The notes under the pieces were generated by a model, which saw only the letters and a list, made by a program, of their open reading frames with translations, was not told where the DNA came from and ran no database searches. A DNA stretch of 64,000 bases from Rubrivivax sp. GTDB taxonomy: Bacteria; Pseudomonadota; Gammaproteobacteria; Burkholderiales; Burkholderiaceae_C. The first letter of the stretch is position 1; each line of letters opens with the position of its first letter. A program made the position numbers and the translations under genes. This document shows positions 35,808 through 44,127 of the stretch, in pieces. The stretch spans positions 1 to 64,000 of the forward strand of contig JAHBZT010000006.1 of the NCBI GenBank assembly GCA_019635315.1. Direction: 5' to 3'.

Positions 35808-37949
35808 ATGAAATTCTCCAAAGCCGAGGTCGACGCCATCATCGAGGCGTCCCCACGCACCTTCGTTCCCTTCAACAGGCTGGTGCTGTCCGAGGACCAC
35901 CAGGCCCGCAGCGCCACGACGCCCGCGATGTCGCTGCCGGAACTGGCCGCGTCGATCAAGGACAGCGGCGTGCTGCAGAACCTTGTCGTCGTCCAGGCGG
36001 CGCGCGGGCGCTACGAGGTCTGCGCAGGCGGACGGCGGCTCGCCGCGCTCACGCTGCTCGTGCAGCAGGGCGACATCGCCGACAACTATCCCGTGCCGGT
36101 GCTCGTCGTGCCGGCCGACAAGGCACTCATCGCGAGCCTTGCCGAGAACTGCTTCCACGTGCCGATGCACCCGGCCGACGAGTTTGCCGCCTTCGCCCGG
36201 CTGCTCGCGCAAGGCAAGTCCGTCGAGGACGTGGCCGCAGCCTTCGGCGTGACGCCGCTCATCGTCAAGCGGCGCATGAAGCTCGCCACCGTCTCGCCCC
36301 GGCTGATGGCCCTGTACCGCGAAGGCGGCATCGGCCTGGACTGCCTCAAGGTGCTGGCCTCGGTCGACGATCACCAGCGCCAGGAGCAGGCCTGGGCCGG
36401 TCTGCCGAGCTGGAACCAGCGCCCGGAGCATCTGCGGAAGTTGCTGACCCGGGGCGAGATCGAGTCGGACGCCGACCCGCTGGCCCGGTTCGTCACCGTC
36501 AAGGCCTACGAGAAGGCCGGCGGACCACTGCGCCGCGACCTGTTCAGCGACGACGATCGCAAGACCTACCTGCTGGACCCGGCCCTGCTGGAGCGCCTCG
36601 CCGCCGACAAGCTGGGCAAGCGCGCGAAGCAACTGCTGTCTGAAGGCTGGAAGTGGGTCGACATCCGTCCGCGCTTCGCCTACGACGAGTACGTCAAGCA
36701 CGGCGAGCTGCGCAAGCCCCGCCGCGCTCCGACGCCCGAGGAAGCCGAGGCGCTGAAGGCGCTGGACACGCGCATCGCTGCCCTGCACGAGCAGATGGAC
36801 GCGCTGGTGGACCGCGACGGCGATGGCGATGCCGGCGAGGGCGCCAGCGGCGCCAGCGAGGCGAACGCCGCCGCCGACGAGGACGACGCGTCGCGCGACC
36901 GGGCCTTCCTCGCCCTGGAGGCCGAGGCCGACGGTCTGGAGGAAGAGCGCAAGGCCAGGCTCGAGGCGTTGACCGAATGGCCCGCGGACTGGATGGCGCT
37001 CTCTGGGTGCGTGCTGCATGTGGGCGCGGACGGCCGTGCCGCGGTCAAGGCAGGGCTCATCCGTCCCGAGGATCGGGCCGATCTGGCGCAGGCCATCACC
37101 AAGGCTGCCGAACAGAAGTCGGCCGGTGGAGGGCGCTCGGAAGACGACGCGGACCCTGCGCGCGGCTCGGGGCTCCCGGCCTTGCAGTCGCTTCCATCGG
37201 CAGCCGGCGCCACGGCACGGCCCGTGCACTCCGAGAAGCTCATGCGCCGCCTCACGGCCCACCGCGTCGCCGCGATCCAGGCCGAGCTGCTGGACCGCCC
37301 CGAGGTTGCGCTGGCGGCACTCACGACCCACCTGACACTGAAGCTGCTGGCCGACCCGCTCCATGGCGCCTACCGACTGCCCAACCTGCTGGCGATCAGC
37401 GCGACCGGCAACCAGCACGAGCTGCGCGGAGCGGCCGAGGACATCGAGGGGAGCCCGGCGGCCCAGCGCATCGAAGCCGAGCGCATCGCCTGGATCGAGC
37501 ACCTGCCCAAGGAGCCCGGCGCGGTGTTCGACTGGATGCTGCGGCAGCCGCCGCAGACAGGGCAGCGGCTGCTGACCTTCCTGATCGCGTCCACCGTGAA
37601 CGGCATCACCGGCACCGACGCTGGCCGACCGGTCAATGACGGTCTGGCCCGCGCCCTCGGCCTCGACATGACGCGATGGTGGTCGGCGACGGGGGAGGCC
37701 TACCTTCAGCACGTGTCCAAGGCGAGGGTGGTCGAGGTGGTGAACGCGGTGGCCGGCGCCAAGGCTGCTGGTCCGCTCGCGGCGCTGAAGAAGGATGCCG
37801 CGGTGGCGCAGGCCGAACAACTGCTCGCCGGGCGGGGCTGGCTGCCCGGCTGCCTGCGCGTGCAGCCGCACGCCGATGCCCCGGCGACGGGTGGCGAGGA
37901 GGTCGACGCCAACGATCCTGCCAGGACCGAGGCGCCCGCCTGCGCCTGA
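35808..37949 (+). CDS. parB: PRTRC-system ParB/Spo0J family protein (713 aa)
   Basis: This is a DNA-binding partition-type protein. The N-terminal ParB domain (about 20-125) contains GVLQNLVV, YEVCAGGRRLAAL near residue 71 and a variant arginine-patch region AENCFHVPMHPADEFAAF. The central HTH (about 135-170) is VEDVAAAFGVTPLIVKRRMKLA. The protein is more than twice the length of a chromosomal ParB. A Glu/Ala/Asp-rich coiled middle (310-390) and a large C-terminal domain match the ParB-like member of PRTRC cassettes. No ParA ATPase is next to it. It converges with the recombinase gene. Confidence 0.85.
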   Translation: MKFSKAEVDAIIEASPRTFVPFNRLVLSEDHQARSATTPAMSLPELAASIKDSGVLQNLVVVQAARGRYEVCAGGRRLAALTLLVQQGDIADNYPVPVLVVPADKALIASLAENCFHVPMHPADEFAAFARLLAQGKSVEDVAAAFGVTPLIVKRRMKLATVSPRLMALYREGGIGLDCLKVLASVDDHQRQEQAWAGLPSWNQRPEHLRKLLTRGEIESDADPLARFVTVKAYEKAGGPLRRDLFSDDDRKTYLLDPALLERLAADKLGKRAKQLLSEGWKWVDIRPRFAYDEYVKHGELRKPRRAPTPEEAEALKALDTRIAALHEQMDALVDRDGDGDAGEGASGASEANAAADEDDASRDRAFLALEAEADGLEEERKARLEALTEWPADWMALSGCVLHVGADGRAAVKAGLIRPEDRADLAQAITKAAEQKSAGGGRSEDDADPARGSGLPALQSLPSAAGATARPVHSEKLMRRLTAHRVAAIQAELLDRPEVALAALTTHLTLKLLADPLHGAYRLPNLLAISATGNQHELRGAAEDIEGSPAAQRIEAERIAWIEHLPKEPGAVFDWMLRQPPQTGQRLLTFLIASTVNGITGTDAGRPVNDGLARALGLDMTRWWSATGEAYLQHVSKARVVEVVNAVAGAKAAGPLAALKKDAAVAQAEQLLAGRGWLPGCLRVQPHADAPATGGEEVDANDPARTEAPACA

Positions 37950-37977
37950 ACGCGGGGCAGGCCCGGGCCGTGTCGGC

Positions 37978-39297
37978 TCAGGCGGTCGGGACCGATGCGT
38001 CACCGTCGTCGCCGATGGACCCTGGTCCGGGCTTGCCGCTTTCGCCCTGTGTCGGGTCGTGCCTGCCGGCAGGTGCGCGTCGAATGGCACCGACGTAAGC
38101 CCCTGCCGAGCGAAGCCTCGCGTGACCCGCAACGCGAGCCACCTCCAGGCGTGCTTGCCGGTCAAGCGCAGGATCGACGGGTCCGCCGCCACGTATCGGC
38201 GCTGCCGTGCCCGCGACCTTGGCGTACTTGCCCTGGAGGTGATCGTGCCGCGCCCCATGCCCGGTGGTGCCGCTTTCCCGCTTCGTCACGCCGAACTTGC
38301 GCAGGGCGTAGTCCAGCCGCCGAAGGTTGGACTTCAGGTCCCGATCCGGCGCTCCCATGTGCGCATCTTGGCCGCTGACCACGCTGCGGGCGAGCTCGAT
38401 GGCCGCCTGCTGCTCCTCGGTGGCCAGTGCCAGCCAGCGTGGGCGGCCTCCCTTGCCCTTCGTCCACAGATACCGATCCGCCTTGCGTTCGTCGTCGGGC
38501 AGGCCTGTCTCCTCGAAGGGGTGGACGTGGGCGTAGGGGCGACACATCACCGACTCCTTGCGCCGCAGACCGACCTTCACCATCAGGCGCATCGACGCGC
38601 CGATGCGGGCGTCGTAGGCAGAGACCTGGGCCAGCAAGGCCTCCACGTCGATGCCGTTGCCGCTCCAGCTCTTGTCGCGCTGGGCGTTCTCGTGGCGCTC
38701 GTACTCGTCAGGCGTCAGGCCGTAGTGCTCGGGCCTGCGGATGAAACCTGGCTTGTTGAGCCACATCGCCAGGCCACGCAGAAAGCTCAGGTAGGTCTGG
38801 ATCGTCCCCGGCGAGAGCTTGCGGCGCTGCCACACCTTCACCATCGCCTGGATGTGTCGCTGGCCGAGGTTGCGCGGGTCGGGCGCCAGCTTGAAGCCCG
38901 CGTCCGTGTGCAGTTCGCGGAAGAACCGTCGCAGGAAGTGGGCGCGCTCGTAGCGCGTCTTGTGCGACACGGTCTTCTCCAGCGCGGTGTGCAGCGGGTT
39001 GAACAGCTCGATCAGCACGTCCACCACCCGGTTCACGGGCGTCCTGCCTGGCGGGTACATGTCCAGCACCTGCCGGGGCGACTTGCCGGCCCAGTTCTGG
39101 CGGCGCGGCGAGTCCTGCCCGTGCAAGCGGCCTGGACTGGCCGAGGTCATCGAGGTGGTACTGGAGGGGCGGGTGGATGAGGAGGGCAGTGTGGAGCCAT
39201 TGCGCGGAGCGTTGCGGCGGTCGTTGAGGCGATCGTTGCCGGAGGGGGGTGCCTGCCGGCGGCGGCGCGAGGGTTCTTCTCGGCGGATACGGGACAT
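37978..39297 (-). CDS. Tyrosine recombinase/integrase (439 aa)
   Basis: This is a site-specific recombinase of the phage-integrase superfamily, in an integrase-domain subgroup with an Arg-rich disordered N terminus (1-60). The core-binding part (about 75-200) has IQAMVKVWQRRKLSPGTIQTYLSFLRG. Catalytic residues are Arg near 243 in VGLRRKESV, a His-x-x-Arg box near 347 in GHGARHDHL and Tyr near 400 in RSAGAYVGA. The ATG at 39297 was chosen; the frame is open further upstream but low in quality. It lies 740 bp inside the right copy of the 27-bp direct repeat and reads inward, as integrases beside an attachment site often do. Confidence 0.82.
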   Translation of the reverse strand: MSRIRREEPSRRRRQAPPSGNDRLNDRRNAPRNGSTLPSSSTRPSSTTSMTSASPGRLHGQDSPRRQNWAGKSPRQVLDMYPPGRTPVNRVVDVLIELFNPLHTALEKTVSHKTRYERAHFLRRFFRELHTDAGFKLAPDPRNLGQRHIQAMVKVWQRRKLSPGTIQTYLSFLRGLAMWLNKPGFIRRPEHYGLTPDEYERHENAQRDKSWSGNGIDVEALLAQVSAYDARIGASMRLMVKVGLRRKESVMCRPYAHVHPFEETGLPDDERKADRYLWTKGKGGRPRWLALATEEQQAAIELARSVVSGQDAHMGAPDRDLKSNLRRLDYALRKFGVTKRESGTTGHGARHDHLQGKYAKVAGTAAPIRGGGPVDPALDRQARLEVARVAGHARLRSAGAYVGAIRRAPAGRHDPTQGESGKPGPGSIGDDGDASVPTA

Positions 39298-40037
39298 GGT
39301 GGGCTTTCTGCGAAATGGCGGACTGCCCGAACAGCACGCCGGTGGGTGAACGGTCGGAAGGACCGGAGCTGGAGGAATCCGTCTGGACATCCCCGGGGCC
39401 GATTCCTGGCAAGCCCACGGCGATGGAGATCGTGTGCAACGTCGGTGCGGCGGTCGATCTCTGCAGCGCCACACCCACCCATGGCTTTGCTGTCCGGGCT
39501 CCTCGTGGTCTTCGTCGAGGGGCCTGGGTCAGCTCGGTCAGACTTAAAAATGGAACACGTTGATCCAGGCCGTCTGCGCATTTCTGCGACGCGACGACAG
39601 GGGTGATGTCCACCCCGCTCGGGGCTGGGTGCGACATCGACGCCAGGGTCGAGCCCTGGGTCATTCGGTGGATCAGGCCTGGTGTGCAGCGCCGGCCGCT
39701 CGCATGGGTCCACCCCTGACCGAGAGTCCAGGGCGGTGTCGAGTTGATGAGCGAAGGTCGTGCGGGGAGCCTCATGGAGGCCATCACGCCGCGCGATGCG
39801 CGTCATGCGCGCGTGCTCAAGGGCTGGCGGGAACGGTGCGCGGCATCAGGTGCCGCCACGGGGTTCTGCTGCGCCGGTGCGCTTCAGGAGCGCCCAGCCG
39901 TCATCGCGTGGATGCGGCTGGCAAGGACCGGGCAGGTCACTGCTGTGGTGGGTGACTCGGCACGCTCGCGACGTCGATCCTTCTGGAGGTCGAGGCCGGT
40001 CGCGCCACCCGTTCGGGACGGGAACTTCGGTTGAAGG

Positions 40038-40064
40038 CACAAGGCAGGTAACGACTGCGACGCC
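40038..40064 (+). repeat. 27-bp direct repeat, right copy
   Basis: Identical over 27 bp and in the same orientation as 2897-2923. It lies about 740 bp upstream of the integrase start codon and about 520 bp upstream of the ParM-like gene. Confidence 0.85.
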
Positions 40065-40385
40065 TGTAGTGCTCCACGGGGAGCGGGCCAGGAGCCCTCG
40101 GGAGCCCACAGTGGAAACCGCGACGCCATCCGCGGTCAAGGCCGCGTGCGCAGCGCCTGCCGCAAGACCCCTGATCGGCGGGCCCTTGGGGCAGGCAGTT
40201 GACGGCGTGCGATTCGGCGGCAGGGCCCATCTAGCGTCGCAATGGCCCGGATCGCCAGCAACGGCGCGGGGTTGACAAGCAAGGCTGCCGCCTCAGGTAC
40301 CCCGACAAGGCTGGCAGGGGCCGTTCCGGGCCAAGTTGACGGCGCACGAGCAGACGGGCGGACGGGGTTGACGAGTGACGTTCCA

Positions 40386-40477
40386 GTGTGACCGTGGTGA
40401 CACCACGCGGCCGACTCGCCCGTTCGGTGTCACGCAGGGTTCAGTGCAGTGCTTCTGCAGTGCCAGCGCAGTGACAC
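40386..40477 (+). promoter_or_regulatory. Repeat cluster upstream of ParM-like gene, possible centromere/operator
   Basis: Four related heptamers are present: GTGTGAC (40386), GTGACAC (40397), GTGTCAC (40427) and GTGACAC (40471). Several CAGTGC hexamers lie between 40442 and 40470. ParM-type segregation loci place an iteron-like centromere bound by the adaptor protein just upstream of the ATPase gene, which is the position seen here. The function is inferred. Confidence 0.45.
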
Positions 40478-40586
40478 CGGGACGGATCCGATGTCGAAAT
40501 CGCGCCTGCAGAGGCAGGTATCCGCGTGGAGGAACAGCGTCGGTCTGTCGATCCTGAAGCACTCTTTCGTTCACTCGGAGAACACC

Positions 40587-41636
40587 ATGAACCTGATCGT
40601 GAGGGCGGTGGATGTCGGGTCCGGCAACACCAAGTTCGTCATCGGCACGGCAGACAGCGAGATCCGCTGCGCAAGCTTCCCGTCGCTGGCCTACCCGTCC
40701 AGCAACGGACAACCGCTTTGGCCCGGCGGCGATGGGGCCAAGACGATGTTCATCCCGGTCGGGTCGCTCTTCTATGAAGTCGGTCCCGAGGTCAGGCTCG
40801 CGGCCGACACCTTCCGGGCGACGCAACTGCACGACGACTACATCGAGTCGCCGGAGTACATGGCCCTGCTTCGCGGTGCGCTGCGCTCGATGCGGCAGAG
40901 CCAGATCGACCTGCTGGTCGTCGGGCTTCCGGTGGCGCTGTTCGCGGTGAAGAAGACAGCCCTGGAGCGGGTCATGACGGGCGAGCACGATGTCGGCGGC
41001 GGCAGGAAGGTCAGTGTGGTGCGCACGCTGGCCGTTGCCCAGCCTCAGGGCGCGCTGGCCTTCTACGCGCACGCCCACGGCAAGCTGGGCGAGATCGCCA
41101 AGGAGCGCAGCCTGATCATCGATCCGGGTGCGAGAACGTTCGACTGGCTCGTCGCCCAGGGCATGCGACTGGTCCAGAAGCAGAGCCACTCCGTGAATCG
41201 GGGTGTCGCCGATGTACTGAAGCTGCTCGCCGCCGAGATCACCAAGGACATCGGCACGCCCTTCCGCGATCTGGACGCCATCGACATGGCGCTGCGGACA
41301 GGGAAGGCCCCGGTGATCTTCCAGAAGCCCTACGACCTCAGGCGGCTGCTGCCGCTGGCCGAGAGCGTGACGGAGCAGGCCGTGTCGAGCATGAAGGAGT
41401 GGATCGAATCGCCGCACAGCCTGCAGAACATCATCCTCGTGGGCGGAGGCGCCTTCCTGTTCCGGAAGGCGGTGAAGTCGGCGTTTCCGCGCCACCGGAT
41501 CCTCGAGATCAAGGAACCTGTGTTCGCCAACGTGAGGGGGTTCCAGTTGGCCGGAATGACCTACGCGCGAACCGTGCTGGCGGCCGATCGCGACAGGTCG
41601 CCCATGGACGAGCGCGCTGCAGGAGATGCCGCATGA
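40587..41636 (+). CDS. PRTRC protein D, ParM/StbA-like actin-family ATPase (349 aa)
   Basis: This actin-like ATPase would form filaments that move or position DNA. The phosphate 1 motif is at the N terminus (RAVDVGSGNTKFVIG). A phosphate 2-like IIDPGARTFDW lies at about 180, and the adenosine motif is IILVGGGAFLFRKAV at about 287-301. Length and these blocks fit PRTRC protein D, itself related to plasmid StbA/ParM. GGAG stands 7 nt before the ATG at 40587. It is the first gene of a tightly overlapping five-gene operon. Confidence 0.85.
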   Translation: MNLIVRAVDVGSGNTKFVIGTADSEIRCASFPSLAYPSSNGQPLWPGGDGAKTMFIPVGSLFYEVGPEVRLAADTFRATQLHDDYIESPEYMALLRGALRSMRQSQIDLLVVGLPVALFAVKKTALERVMTGEHDVGGGRKVSVVRTLAVAQPQGALAFYAHAHGKLGEIAKERSLIIDPGARTFDWLVAQGMRLVQKQSHSVNRGVADVLKLLAAEITKDIGTPFRDLDAIDMALRTGKAPVIFQKPYDLRRLLPLAESVTEQAVSSMKEWIESPHSLQNIILVGGGAFLFRKAVKSAFPRHRILEIKEPVFANVRGFQLAGMTYARTVLAADRDRSPMDERAAGDAA

Positions 41637-41926
41637 CCGGCCCCACCAAGACCTCGGAGCCGCCGCGCATCCGGCTCGTGTTCCAGCTCGAGCGGGCGGA
41701 ACTGCCTCGTCTCTATGACGAACTCGCACGGTTCCACAAGGGCGTTAAGCGCGTCGGCAGGCTGCGCACGCTGGCCCACGAGGGACTGCTGGTCCAACAG
41801 GGCGTCTTGAAGCTCCCTGGGCAGGCACCCGGCGGTGTGTCCGGCTCGATCGGCTTCGACGGCGACGGCGCGGAGGTCACGAACGGACTCTTCGAGCCCG
41901 CAATCGATGGCCGGGATGGGCGATGA
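41633..41926 (+). CDS. Small partner of the ParM-like ATPase (97 aa)
   Basis: The start overlaps the ATPase stop (ATGA at 41633). Residues 13-55 resemble a small ribbon-helix-helix or helical DNA-binding unit (RIRLVFQLERAELPRLYDELARF). The remainder is a short flexible tail. By position it should be the ParR/StbB-like adaptor that couples filaments to DNA. No motif proves this, so the role rests on gene order. Its own stop overlaps the CFI-box gene. Confidence 0.65.
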   Translation: MTGPTKTSEPPRIRLVFQLERAELPRLYDELARFHKGVKRVGRLRTLAHEGLLVQQGVLKLPGQAPGGVSGSIGFDGDGAEVTNGLFEPAIDGRDGR

Positions 41927-42393
41927 GGAGCCGGGCGAGGTGTCGCCAGGGTAGGTCGGTAGGGGCCTCCGAGCTGGCGCAGATGGGACGGTGCGAACGC
42001 CTCGTGGTTCTGGAATCCCTGCACGGCCCGCGTCGAAGCACTTCACAGGAAGAGGCGCGCCGGAGGGGCCTCGCTGCCCATGTGCGCTTCGAGCTGCAGG
42101 GTCGGCGCGCCACAGCGCCAGGCGACGGGTCGGCTCGACGACCGGGCGAGAGATGCTTCATCGCAACGATGGTCTTCGGAGACGCATGGCAGACCGATGC
42201 GCTGCGCGACTTCAGGGACACGGTCCTGAGGCCACGGCCCTGGGGGCGACGCCTGGTGGCTGCCTACTATGCCGCCGGTCCGCGCCTTTGCGGCGTGCTC
42301 CAGCGCTGGCCGCCGTTGCGGTGGATGTCCAAGGGCATCCTGGGTGTGGTGTCGCATTGCTGGCGGCGATGGTCGGCGAGGCGTCGGCCATGA
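41923..42393 (+). CDS. CFI-box-CTERM domain protein (156 aa)
   Basis: The C-terminal half holds the block ERCFIATMVFGD, then LRDFRDTVLRPRPWGRRLVAAYYAAGP, then two hydrophobic segments. This matches the CFI-box C-terminal domain (Cys-Phe-Ile, FRD, GR, YY, P). The N-terminal 75 residues are basic and not assigned. The biochemical role of CFI-box domains is not established. The ATG at 41923 overlaps the previous stop (ATGA), and the stop overlaps the Cas4-like gene. Confidence 0.7.
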   Translation: MRSRARCRQGRSVGASELAQMGRCERLVVLESLHGPRRSTSQEEARRRGLAAHVRFELQGRRATAPGDGSARRPGERCFIATMVFGDAWQTDALRDFRDTVLRPRPWGRRLVAAYYAAGPRLCGVLQRWPPLRWMSKGILGVVSHCWRRWSARRRP

Positions 42394-42962
42394 GGTTCGA
42401 GTCGATGTGGTCGTGGGGGCTGCTCTTGGCTGTTGCCTTGGCAGTCACGTGGCACCTGGTTCGGCGCCACCTCGCACGCGTCGCGGAGCGGAGGCACCGC
42501 CCGGCCGGGCTGCGGGACGCAGAACTGTTTTGCGTGGAGTCGCAGTTCAGGTCGAAGAGCCGCTGGCCCATCGTGGCGAGGGTAGACAGGGCTTATCGGC
42601 TGCCAACCGGTCTGGTTGTGCTGGTCGAACTGAAGACGCGGTCGGCGCCAGCGGTTAGAACGTCGGATGTCATCCAGCTCTCGGCGCAGCGGGTGGCCGT
42701 GGAGGACGAACTCCGTGTTCGTGTGTCTGACGAGGCGTTCGTTATCTTCCCCGGCCGGCACTCAGCGCCACCGACCTCACGAGCGGTCCGCTTGATGTCG
42801 CGGGAGCAAGTCGAAGCCGTTGCAGCGAGGCGCCGTCGGCTGATCGATGGACTCGATCGTCCGCGGTGGCCCGACAGCGAGCACATCTGTCAAGGTTGTG
42901 GCCAGCGCGCGGCCTGCGCCGCCGCGGGCGAGCGCTTGGCGGGATCGGTCCGGAGGCACTAG
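42390..42962 (+). CDS. Membrane-anchored Cas4-like PD-(D/E)XK nuclease (190 aa)
   Basis: An N-terminal membrane helix (WGLLLAVALAVTWHLV, residues 9-24) is followed by a RecB/Cas4-type nuclease fold. Cys48 lies in ELFCVESQ, Asp66 in ARVDRAYR, Glu80 and Lys82 in VLVELKTR and Gln96 in VIQLSAQ. The C terminus has Cys167, Cys170 and Cys176 spaced C-x2-C-x5-C. This is the layout of an iron-sulfur-clamped Cas4/AddB-like nuclease. No other CRISPR gene or array is near. The membrane anchor and the actin-like operon context are unusual. Stop and next start are 1 nt apart. Confidence 0.75.
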   Translation: MRFESMWSWGLLLAVALAVTWHLVRRHLARVAERRHRPAGLRDAELFCVESQFRSKSRWPIVARVDRAYRLPTGLVVLVELKTRSAPAVRTSDVIQLSAQRVAVEDELRVRVSDEAFVIFPGRHSAPPTSRAVRLMSREQVEAVAARRRRLIDGLDRPRWPDSEHICQGCGQRAACAAAGERLAGSVRRH

Positions 42963-42963
42963 A

Positions 42964-43491
42964 ATGTCCAAAATATTCGACAATTCTTCGGGCCGAGCTG
43001 TGGACCTCTCCAACCTGGGCACCATCATCCGCGAGCGGCGCGAGGCGCTGGGACTGACGCAGTCCCGGCTCGCACAGCTGAGCGGGCTTTCCCGGCAGAC
43101 GCTGGTCGGCCTGGAGGCGGGCGCTCTGAGCGATCTGGGATTCAACCGGGTGGCCCAGGTCCTGGCCGTGCTGGGGCTGGACCTCGATCCGCCCAGCCAG
43201 GCAGCGCGTGATCGGAAGCGGGGCCTGTGGATGGCGGCGAAGAACGCCAGCGTGAGCTATGTCCAGGAGGTGCCGCCCGACACGCTCGGCCATGCGCTGG
43301 TCAGCGGAAGCGTACCGACGGGTTACGCGGCCCATCTGACGCACCTGCTTGACGAGGCGCCCGTGCCCCTGGTGGTGATGGCCGTCGAGGAAGCCGCCGC
43401 TAGCAAGGGCATTGCACCCAAGGCCGTATGGCGGAACGTCGCGAAGATCGCCAGGTCTCTGGCTGTGCAGCGGCAGAGCTTGTGGGTATGA
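42964..43491 (+). CDS. XRE/HipB-like DNA-binding regulator (175 aa)
   Basis: The helix-turn-helix (about 18-72) reads LGTIIRERREALGLTQSRLAQLSGLSRQTLVGLEAG. The following 100 residues are an unassigned helical domain containing AKNASVSYVQEVPPDTLGHALVSG. It closes the ParM-like operon. TGTC and GACA lie in inverse orientation around the AT-rich start codon region (42965-42985) and may allow autoregulation. There is no adjacent hipA, so a HipAB toxin system is unlikely. Confidence 0.8.
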   Translation: MSKIFDNSSGRAVDLSNLGTIIRERREALGLTQSRLAQLSGLSRQTLVGLEAGALSDLGFNRVAQVLAVLGLDLDPPSQAARDRKRGLWMAAKNASVSYVQEVPPDTLGHALVSGSVPTGYAAHLTHLLDEAPVPLVVMAVEEAAASKGIAPKAVWRNVAKIARSLAVQRQSLWV

Positions 43492-43686
43492 GAGTCCGGC
43501 GGCACCCCATTTGCGGACTGATCTGGGTACTCAGCCATGCCCCGAGGGGCCCATGCGGCTGCGTCAAGGCCAGCAGACTTGGCTTCCAGGTTCGTGACTT
43601 CGGTGGCCTGACGAAGCGACCCTCTGCGTTTGCCCCCAGTCTTGACGTGGTGCCCCGGTAAACTGCGAGTAGTTCAATTGCTTGCC

Positions 43687-44127
43687 ATGAAGCGTCGATA
43701 CGCCCAGTTCAATCCCAAGCGACGGCTGATTACGCCTGCGCAGGCGCAAGCCCGTTCGGATGAACTGAAGGCTCTTGCCGCGCGTGCACGTTACGGCGGC
43801 AACCCGGAACACAAGAAGAACCCGGGTGACTTCGGTCTGACCCCGCCCTCTGATCCTCGACAAGGCAAGTCGTTGTGTGACGCTGCCAAGGTATTCAGAC
43901 GTGCCGATGCCGAGGCAATCCTCAAGGGAGGTCTTGAGCGTGGCACCGTCAGCGACAGGATGGAGGGTGAGTGGCCGAAGAACGTTTGGTCAGTCACTGA
44001 AGATGGCATCGCGATGGAGGCCCAGCTAGAGAACCCTGAACTTGGGTCGTATCACGGCTATCCCATGCCCGAGACGGATCCTCTGTCCCAGGAAGTACTT
44101 CGTCGCTGGGCACGTGTCGATGGCTGA
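43687..44127 (+). CDS. Conserved-looking hypothetical protein, first of a pair (146 aa)
   Basis: Distinct motifs are visible: RYGGNPEHKKNPGDFGLTPP, KSLCDAAKVF, EWPKNVWSVTEDGIAMEAQLEN and GSYHGYPMPETDP. I believe this is a widespread hypothetical family without known function. The EAQLEN...YHGYP block, with its conserved His and aromatic residues, could be a small enzymatic or toxin fold, but that is speculation. The gene overlaps the next by 8 nt (ATG at 44120), so the two proteins are expressed together and may act as a pair. Confidence 0.7.
   Translation: MKRRYAQFNPKRRLITPAQAQARSDELKALAARARYGGNPEHKKNPGDFGLTPPSDPRQGKSLCDAAKVFRRADAEAILKGGLERGTVSDRMEGEWPKNVWSVTEDGIAMEAQLENPELGSYHGYPMPETDPLSQEVLRRWARVDG

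Larger units (their letters stand above)
39298..40586. other. 1.3-kb non-coding region between integrase and ParM-like operon
   Basis: No firm gene is present. A 96-codon frame at 39744-40034 has some protein-like content, but no ribosome binding site and no recognisable domain. The region carries the right copy of the 27-bp repeat (40038-40064). Near its end is a cluster of GTGTCAC/GTGACAC and CAGTGC sites (40386-40477) before the ParM-like gene. An A-rich TTAAAAATGG near 39543 could be part of a promoter for leftward or rightward transcription. Confidence 0.5.

Noticed and set aside
35745-38258. Very long leftward open frame opposite parB
   Set aside because: It is antisense to a well-supported ParB gene. 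Its composition (runs of Gly, Arg, Gln, His) is what high-GC antisense frames give, and no domain is visible.
39744-40034. Possible 96-aa gene in the integrase/ParM gap
   Set aside because: It has no ribosome binding site or recognisable domain. The last third is Arg-rich with poor codon pattern and runs almost to the 27-bp repeat.
42390-42962. CRISPR adaptation gene cas4
   Set aside because: Key residues agree, but there is no cas1, cas2 or repeat-spacer array in the window. It is therefore described as Cas4-like only.
42964-43491. HipB antitoxin of a HipAB pair
   Set aside because: The HTH fits, but no HipA kinase or other toxin lies next to it; the gene closes the ParM-like operon.
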